A stretch of 64,000 bases of DNA, from the NCBI GenBank assembly GCA_029747015.1, contig JAKOGI010000085.1, positions 392,501 through 456,500 of the forward strand. Reading direction: 5' to 3'. The position numbers and the translations under genes are program-made. The stretch is from Carnegiea gigantea. Its lineage: Eukaryota > Streptophyta > Magnoliopsida > Caryophyllales > Cactaceae. Positions 57,224 to 64,000 of this stretch are shown here, one piece after another. Position 1 is the stretch's first letter. Every line of letters starts with the position of its first letter. The notes beneath the pieces were generated by a model. The model was not told where the DNA came from. It was given only the letters and a program-made list of their open reading frames with translations, and did no database searches.

Positions 57224-58800
57224 TGTTATCGTTTTAATTATCGCAAGTGCACAACGTAGCTGTAGCTAGCAACTGACAAGTACGGGTTGAATCCACAGAG
57301 AACTTGGCTTCAACTACCAGAACTAATTAGACCACTCAAACTAGGCAGTCACAGTTGGAGTTTTGGAATTAAACTAAGGGAAACAATAATGACTTAAAGA
57401 TGAAATAAACAGCAGAATAGAAAACACTTAGGTTAGAATTAACAGCACAAATATGCTAGCGAATCAATTACTAGCCCTACTAAACATCTCCCAGGCATGC
57501 ATCATGAATGGATAAATTGTCAAATAAGCACATCTCCTCCCTCTCTCGAGGGTCGAAGACTAATCCTAAAACTATAGTCGCCTATTTTCATGGGACTAAG
57601 AGTCGAAGGATTACAAGATCTACAATTTCAAATTCTAATTAGAATCCTAACTATTTTCATGTTAAAACCCCAATCGTCTGCTAAGACGCACTAGGTAAAG
57701 GTTTCGTCTCTCAATGGTCCCCTAAACCTCAATAAAAAGGATGAATGTTCTTTCGAGCATTTCATCGAGCATGTGGTGTGCATAGCAGAATTCATAGTTG
57801 CACAACGAAGGTGGAGCAGGGATTGGGCTAGTACAAGATTCAACTACACATATTCAGCGTCAATCCCAACCTAAGTTGAGGGATTTAGCCTACAATCATA
57901 TTTAATGCAACAATCGCAACAATCAATCCAACAATCATGATAACCAAACTCTAAAACAATCAAAAACAAGTGAGAGAAGAAAAGAGGGCAAGAACCTGGA
58001 ATTAATTGTATAAACTAAAGGCAGAATCGAACTCCAATCCAAAATTACAATCCAAGAGTGTTGAGATTAAACTCTAAAACTAAACCTAAAATCGCCTAAA
58101 GAGACTTCTGAGAGAAAACTGAACGTGAAATTAAGCGTAAAAACGGAATGTCCTTCAAAACAGCCCCGAAGGAAAATTTAAGTCGCGTCGCGGAACGGGG
58201 GTGGCACGGTCGTGCCAGACGGCACGGCGCCTCCGTGCTAAAATTCTGGAGAATGCCCAAGGCCAACTTGCGGAACCGGCCACGTGGCACGGCCACACCG
58301 TGCCATGTGGCATGGTCGTGCCACGTGGCACGATCAGGCCGTGCCATGTGGCGGCCGGGTCGGGTCGGTCGGGTCTTTGTGGTTTGCCTTATCGCGTGTG
58401 CTCGATTCTCCGGGACTTTCGTGTGACGCTTTTTCGTAGCTTTTTCAGGCCTCCTTGGCACTCGTGCCACGTGGCACGGTCAGGCCGTGCCATGTAGCGG
58501 CTGGGTCGGGTTGGTCGGGTCTTCGTGGTTTGCCCTGTCGTGTGTGCTCGATTCTCCGGGACTTCCGTGTGACGCTTTTTCGTAGCTTTTTCAGGCCCCC
58601 TTGGCACTCCTTTCTGCTAAATGATGTTCATCTATCTGTTTCTTCAATAAAGTTCCTGAAAAATATCGAAAGATGTTAAACGAGTGAAAAGTACACAAAA
58701 GAAGGCCTATTTGACCCTCCCTTAAAGCAATTGAATGTGAAAATGGGGGAGAAACTGGGTCAAATAAGGGCTAAAAATAGGACAAAATAGAGGTTCATCA
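57224..58800 (-). repeat. 3' LTR of the Athila-type element
   Basis: The 1577-bp LTR runs TGTTATCG...GGTTCATCA on plus. Its first ~600 bp match 63407-64000 nearly base for base. A GC-rich part (58195-58610) holds a 146-bp tandem duplication and palindromes centred on CACGTG. The short ORFs over that block are shadows of repetitive GC-rich sequence. Confidence 0.9.
58316..58607. repeat. 146-bp tandem duplication with CACGTG palindromes
   Basis: Units 58316-58461 and 58462-58607 are nearly identical (both contain TTCTCCGGGACTT and GCTTTTTCGTAGCTTTTTC). Each begins with a palindrome: 58316-58333 is a perfect 18-bp TCGTGCCACGTGGCACGA, and 58463-58478 is a 16-bp version. CACGTG is the plant G-box core. 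Confidence 0.92.
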
Positions 58801-58812
58801 CGCCCCCATGCT
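58801..58812 (-). other. Polypurine tract of the Athila-type element
   Basis: Minus-strand AGCATGGGGGCG directly precedes the LTR start TGATGAACCTC at 58800. Confidence 0.72.
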
Positions 58813-60756
58813 TATCTCTTGCTTGTCCCCAAGCAAGACTATGCTATGGAAAATCAAGGAGGATGGTGGACCTCTAAACACACCCTCTTCAAAGAAAAGG
58901 ATGGAGGATCAACGAATCACACTAATCATGCAGTGAAAGTGGTCAAGTCAAGGTGTGTAGGAAAATCTCAATAAAAATGTATGCAATGTCATCCATGAAT
59001 CACCTTGCCCAAATGAAACACACCACACACCCCGATATTGAAACACATAGTAGGACATAACCTTCCTTAACAAATGGTGAGTAAGCAAGACTGGTAGGAC
59101 CTCACTTTAGGACAAAGTGGAACACTCCTCTCAATGTGTTTGAAATATGTAATGAGGGCACGCTCAATACTCCAACCAATTAGGCAAACTACCATATGCT
59201 TGGTAACGTTCTCTACTCTCCACCGCAAAAATGCAATATACAATGTGTCAATCATGAGGGCTTGCGATAAGGATGTAATGGGGCTGAGGGCAAGGGTGAG
59301 AAGTGGAAAAATTTGGGGAAAGTGGAGCTATTAGTCAAAGACTAGGGAGCAAGAACACTTCCACAATCAACGCTAAGATTACAACCTCACACACGCTTCC
59401 GAATCGAGCAACAAGTCTCGCAAAAATCTCTAAAGAGGAACCAAACAAGCTTATTGCAAAAAGCTTCCGCGCTACCCATTTTATTTGCAATTTCTCTTTT
59501 TTTTTCCCTATATTTTATTATTATTTTTTTTGGTTTAGTCCCTTTTTTTTGTTTTTTTTGTTTTTTTTTTGAGAAGCAAAAAGGATGCACATTGGATAGC
59601 GTTGGAAGCACCAAAAATCAATTCGCACATCCCCCCAAAACGATCCACTAGTATTATACTCGCAGGGAAAAATCAAATGCCCCAAATATACCTAACTCCA
59701 TTGTGGAAGTGTCATCCCACTAGACCTTGACAAGGGTGAAGGAAATATACACAGGTCAGGTGTGTAATTGATATGGTGCAATAACAACAACAGGGGGAAA
59801 GGCACAAAGGGCTACCAAGGGGTAATCATGCAAAAACGGGTGGCTTTCTGGCTAATGTGGCTACGTGAACAAAAATTGCCTTAATTATGTCAACACATGC
59901 AATTGCTAAATGCAGTTTCAAGGAGAACAAGACCAAGTTTTAGAGATGCATCATGGAGGAGTCACACATGAAAGGAAGCAGAGACTATATGTAATGAATA
60001 GTCATTAGGCTCAAAAATCTCACAGATAAACCTACCACAAGCAAGTGACTTACTCCAAGGTATGTCCCATTCATCAAGGTCAATCAAGTCAAACCACATG
60101 AATCTCAGGGATAGTTAGCATGCAGCACAGGGCAAAGAAACTGCGGATGACAAAGACAAGCACAATTTGCACAAAATCTCACACCATGACAAGTCACGCC
60201 TCAACACACAACCCAACATGATCAATCAATCATCAACCCTTTCAATCTCATCACAAGAGGGGTTTTCACATTTTTTTTTTCCAAAGCCATAAAGCTAACT
60301 AAGAAAGCAATAAAGATATCAAGGATAACGAAGAGAAGGGGGAAAGGTAGTACCTGGGAAGCTTACGAATGCCCGACTCGATCATTTCTCCTTTTGTGAT
60401 GCAAAATCTAGCCCTATAAGCGCTAAACTACATGCTCTAATGATCAAAAAGGTAAAAACATCTTAGTGCAACTATATGTGGTCCTATCTATATGATGTGA
60501 ATGCAAGTGATGTCAATCGCCCTGACCCCGCAATTTTACCCAAAGAGCGACGAGCTCACCCTCCCATGCTTGAGATGTTCATTGTCCGCAATGAAAGGGA
60601 CGCAGAAAAAGGACAAGGGAAGGGGCATTGGGAAGAGAGGGGAGTGACACACATTTTTTTTTGTTTTTTTTTTGGTTTTTTGTTTTGGATAGAAAGAAAT
60701 ACCTTGGGTTGCCTCCTAAGAAGCGCTTGTTTTAGGTCCTAAGCTTGACCCTTACC
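58813..60756 (-). other. Non-coding 3' interior of the Athila-type element
   Basis: There is no protein match in ~1.9 kb where pol would be expected. T-rich low-complexity tracts lie at 59497-59573 and 60650-60690. Small ORFs are found on both strands but none resembles a known protein. I interpret it as an untranslated internal region of a deletion derivative. Confidence 0.65.
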
Positions 60757-61970
60757 TCAGGAGGGCGACGTGGGCGAGATGGAGGGAGGTGGGGCAGATG
60801 GAGTGGGAAATGGCGGTGCAGCAAACACCTCCCCATGATAGAAGTCGGGCATCAGTGTCGTCCAAGGAGGCCCGCCAATAGCAGCAGGAGGTGGTGGATG
60901 TGGAGGAGGTAGAACAGGCGGCCGCAGATGGGATCCACCACTCCAATCAGTGATCGCCACTCCCGGGATAGGTGGGAGAGGAGAGGGAGTGGGGGCAGAA
61001 GGTGTGGGGTGGGCATCAGGTGTGGGAGGTGGTGCGGGTGGAGGAAAGTGGAAATCCACGCGCTCGCCACAAACGGTGAAGGATATGGTGTCCGTCTGCA
61101 CGTCAATCACTGCCCCTGCAGTTGCAAGGAATGGGCGACCTAAGATGAGTGGGGCAGGGAAGTTCTCGTCCATGTCGAGGAAATAAAGTCACAGGGGATC
61201 AGGAATTTACCCACTTGAATTGGAACATCCTCCAGGATGCCTACGGGCTGCCTAGTGGAGCAGTCTGCACGCTGAATAGTTAGGCTGGTGGGCGCGAGGT
61301 CTCGCAGTTGCAGCTTCTTGCAGAGAGAGAGAGGCATGAGACTTACGCTGGCCCCCAGATCACAAAGGGCTCTCTCAATTTGCATATCCCCTATGCAGCA
61401 TGGGATACAAAAACTGCCAGGATCCTGCAGTTTTGATGGCGGCCGCCTCGATAGAAGTGCGCTGCAGGATTCGATGACGGGGGCGACTAGGACGTCCCCT
61501 GGATCTCCCCCTTTGGATAGGAGCTCTCATAGAAATTGAAATTGTGCAGGGGCATTCTTGAGAGCCTCCAAAAAGAGGCTACTGGCATAGATTCGGCGTA
61601 AGATTTCCAAGAATCGCGCGAATCTAGGTTCAAGCTGACGTAGCTTGGACCATGCTAGACGCCGAGAGTAAGGCACTGGTGGCTGATAGGGATGAGTGGG
61701 AGGTGTAGGGGTGGCCTCCTCAAAAGAGCTCCGAGTCTCCTTTCACACTTACCCATCCGTTCCTACAGAATCAGGAACGGGAACTACCCCCTGAAGAACC
61801 ATCACTGGGCTCTCCTCTAACCCCTCTTCCATCGTGGAGATGACATTGATGTGGCGGCGGGGGTTAACCTCTGGCTGGCCTGGAAGTTGCCCTTGAGGTT
61901 GGGACAGGAGACTCACCTGTTGAGCAATCTGAGCAATCTGAGTGTCCATCGTTTTCTGATGGGCGGCCAT
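60757..61970 (-). pseudogene. Athila-type protease with proline-rich tail
   Basis: The minus strand gives QIAQIAQQVSLLSQPQGQL, then SKLRQLEPRFARFLEILRR, KLQDPGSFCIPCCIGD, and MQIERALCDLGASVSLMPL, the Athila aspartic protease with DLGAS in place of DSGA (normal in Athila). A frameshift near 61185 separates KFLIPCDFIS from MDENFPAPLILGRPFLATA, and AVIDVQTDTISFTV follows. The frame continues as a Pro-rich stretch of about 100 residues to the stop at 60757. Further stops and one frame change lie between gag and here (61480-62060). Confidence 0.82.
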
Positions 61971-62061
61971 AGTATCTACTCTGGAGGTTAGTACATTGAT
62001 GGACTCCTTAAGAGTCTCATTGGTCGTAGTCTGGGTCGCTATGAAGCGCTCTATAAGACTC

Positions 62062-63249
62062 TCAGGTGAGATGTAGGTTCAGGAGGCAGAGGGGGTGGAG
62101 TGTAGGAGCTCGGTTGTGGAAACCTGGTGGTTGCATGGAGTTCTGGGGATGGGGGTTGGGATTTTTATAGAGGGGGTTTAGATGACTCTTCCAACCCTGG
62201 CTGTAGGAGGTGGGATGGGGGTTATTTTGAGGAGGTGAGGTATAAGAATGATAGGCGTTGACGTGTTCAATGCTGGAGGGAGCATTGTAACACTCAACGG
62301 GAGTGTGTCCCTGGATACCACACGCCTCACAATATGCATAAGTCCCCATGGATGGCCCTGAAGATCCACCTGGAGTGGGAGAGGTGGCCACTTTGTCTAG
62401 TCTCTGTGCCAGCGCATCCACCCAACTGGCTAGGAGGGTCACAGCGTCGACTGCGTACTTGCCACCGCTCCTCTGCGGGGTGGCTCTATTGCTTCCCTAA
62501 TGATAGTTGTTGGAAGCCATCTCTTCCAACAATGACTTTGCCGCTTCAATCGACTTACCCATTAGAGCACCCCCTGCTGCGGCATTAACCAAAATCTTCA
62601 CTGACCGCTCCAATTCATTGTAGAAGGTCTGGATTAGGAGCCTGTCAGGAACTCCATGGTGGGGGCACTGGCACTGGAGGTCCTTGAACCTCTCCCATGC
62701 TTCGTAAGGGGATTCATCATCCTGTTGGGTGAAGGAGGTGATGTCCGTCCTCAACTTGGCAGTCTTGCCAGGTGGGAAGTACTTGCTGAGGAACGCCTTG
62801 GAGAGTACTTCCCAAGTGGGGAACGAGTTGGGCTCCTCGTTCTGCAGCCAGTCGCTGGCTCTATCCCGCAGTGAGAAGGGAAAGAGCCGCAAGCGGATTG
62901 CGTCGGTGGACACCCCGTTCAGCTTGATGGTGTCACAGTTCGCAAGGAATTTGCGAAGGTGCACGTTGGGGTTTTCTGAGAAGTGCCCGCCGAATTGCTC
63001 CCTCTCCAAAAAAGTAATCAGTGCGGGGCTGAGCTCGAAATTGTTAGCCTCGATGGCGGGGCTAACGATGGAGGAGGTTATGCCCAATGCTTGGGGGAGG
63101 GCATAATCTCGCAAAACTCTTTCACCTTGCCCAGCCATCAGAACTTTTGCTTGTTGCCGCTTCCTTGCACCACTTTGCCTTCGAGCGGTGGCTTCAATCT
63201 CTGGGTCAAAAGGAAAAAGTGGTCGATCCTGTTGACTTCGCCTACGCAT
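62062..63249 (-). pseudogene. Athila-type Gag, one in-frame stop
   Basis: It starts at 63249 (MRRRSQQDRPLFPFDPEIEA); a stop lies just upstream in frame, ~135 bp after the primer site. The capsid domain reads RVLRDYALPQALGITSSIV, IEANNFELSPALI, FGGHFSENPNVHLRKFLANC, RLFPFSLRDRASDWL, FLSKYFPPGKTAKLR, YEAWERFKDLQCQCPHHGVP and SLLEEMASNNYH, all typical of Athila. A single TAG at 62498-62500 stands where relatives have Trp. The frame then runs on through the knuckle CEACGIQGHTPVEC to 62062. 250 codons before the stop are intact, the best-preserved protein in the window. Confidence 0.88.
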
Positions 63250-63382
63250 ACAAAGCCAACACTATCGCGGCGTAAACAGTTTCAAGCACAAGAGGGAAGG
63301 GGAAACAAGAAGGGACAAAACGCGAAAGAAAAAAGCCTAGTCTAGAACACGCTAATCGATTCTAATATTGAAAGGCGCAAGT

Positions 63383-63400
63383 TCCCCGACAACGGCGCCA
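63383..63400 (-). other. Primer binding site, tRNA-Asp type (Athila element)
   Basis: Plus-strand TCCCCGACAACGGCGCCA equals the plant tRNA-Asp(GUC) 3' end with one change, so the minus strand would pair with that tRNA. It lies six bases (AAAACT) from the LTR at 63407. Confidence 0.87.
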
Positions 63401-63406
63401 AAAACT

Positions 63407-64000
63407 TGTTATCGTTTTAATTACCGCAAGTGCACGGCGTAGCTGTAGCTAGCAACCGGCAAGTACGGGTCGAATCCACAGGGAACTTGGCTTCAACTAC
63501 CAGAACTAATTAGACCACTCAAGCTAGGCAGTCACAGTTGGAGTTTTGGAATAAAGCTAAGGGAAACAATAACGACTTAAAGATGAAATAAACAGTAGAA
63601 TACAAAACACTCAAGTTGGAATTAACAACACAAATATGCTAGCGAATCAATTACTAGCCCTACCAAACATCTCCCAGGCACACATCATGAATGGATAAAT
63701 TGTCAAATAAGCACATCTCCTCCCTCTCTCAGGGGCCGAAGACTAATCCTAAAACTATAGTCGCCTATTTTCATGGGATTAAGAGTCGAAGGATTACAAG
63801 ATCTACAATTTCAAATCCTGATTAGAATCCTAACTATTTTCATGTTAAAACCCCAATCGTCTGCTAAGACGCACTAGGTAAAGGTTTCGTCTCTCAACGT
63901 TCCCCTAAACCTCAATAAAAAGGATGAATGTTCTTTCGAGCATTTCATCGAGCATGTGGCGTGCATAGCAGAATTCATAGTTGCACAATGAAGGGGGAGC
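63407..64000 (-). repeat. 5' LTR of the Athila-type element, partial
   Basis: It starts TGTTATCGTTTTAATTACCGC and follows 57224-57820 with few changes up to the window end. This high similarity suggests a fairly young insertion compared with copia 2. Confidence 0.9.

Larger units (their letters stand above)
57224..64000 (-). mobile_element. Athila-type LTR element with gag and protease only
   Basis: On the minus strand the order is a 5' LTR (63407 to beyond 64000), a tRNA-Asp primer site, gag (63249 downwards), protease, a proline-rich tail ending at 60757, ~1.9 kb of non-coding DNA, a polypurine tract and the 3' LTR (57224-58800). Gag and protease sequences are Athila-like. No reverse transcriptase, RNase H or integrase is present between 60757 and 58801, so it would rely on a partner. 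It is inserted into LINE 2 ORF2. Confidence 0.87.

Noticed and set aside
58096..58607. Arg/Pro-rich ORFs of up to 124 codons in the Athila LTR
   Set aside because: They arise from the 146-bp GC-rich tandem duplication; frames are open on both strands and repeat with it.
62656..63345. Plus-strand ORFs of 72-125 codons
   Set aside because: They are antisense shadows of the Athila Gag on the minus strand.
1..64000. CRISPR array, bacterial operons, ribosome binding sites
   Set aside because: The sequence is eukaryotic plant repeat DNA; no short direct repeats with unique spacers are seen.

Overview
This window is plant nuclear DNA from a flowering plant. It is a heterochromatin-like, AT-rich block built almost entirely from transposable elements and one large tandem array. 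I find no convincing intact host protein-coding gene. The plant assignment rests on the element families seen: a chromodomain Ty3/gypsy (Tekay/del type), Athila-type gypsy derivatives primed by tRNA-Asp, two Ty1/copia elements, L1-type LINEs with DUF4283 and CCHC ORF1, a tRNA-derived SINE and a hAT-type MITE. The sequence does not let me name the species. Most coding regions are decayed by stops, frameshifts and losses of key residues.

Layout. (1) 1-6889: a minus-strand Tekay-like chromovirus with a ~3.0 kb LTR, truncated by the window start. (2) 6890-8742: an L1-type LINE fragment that the Tekay element abuts; it carries a minus-strand SINE (8409-8564) with an 11-bp target duplication. (3) 8743-13522: a decayed Ty1/copia element with both LTRs. 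(4) 13543-14253: a hAT-like MITE, followed by about 2.9 kb of mostly unassignable AT-rich DNA. (5) 17144-27249: a second copia element with two 253-bp LTRs and a perfect TAGAT target duplication. It is itself interrupted by a minus-strand, non-autonomous Athila-like element (19001-24018) that carries only a gag-like zinc-knuckle ORF. (6) About 27372-50978: a tandem array of ~3.2 kb units. Every unit carries, at the same place and on the minus strand, a relic of a tRNA-Asn(GUU) gene. One unit holds a solo LTR (29408-30699) with a CTTAG target duplication. (7) 50979-57223: a second LINE that ends the visible array. (8) 57224-64000: a minus-strand Athila-type element with gag and protease but no reverse transcriptase, inserted in the LINE and running past the window end.

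Relations. The nesting gives a relative order. The LINEs are older than the gypsy and copia elements abutting or inside them; copia 2 is older than the element inside it; the array is older than its solo LTR and the LINE at its edge. The non-autonomous Athila-like elements would need reverse transcriptase and integrase supplied from elsewhere. The best candidate for something undescribed is the tRNA-Asn-bearing 3.2 kb tandem repeat, whose units also conserve a TATA-like box, a short plus-strand reading frame with a shared stop, and a ~65-codon minus-strand block.
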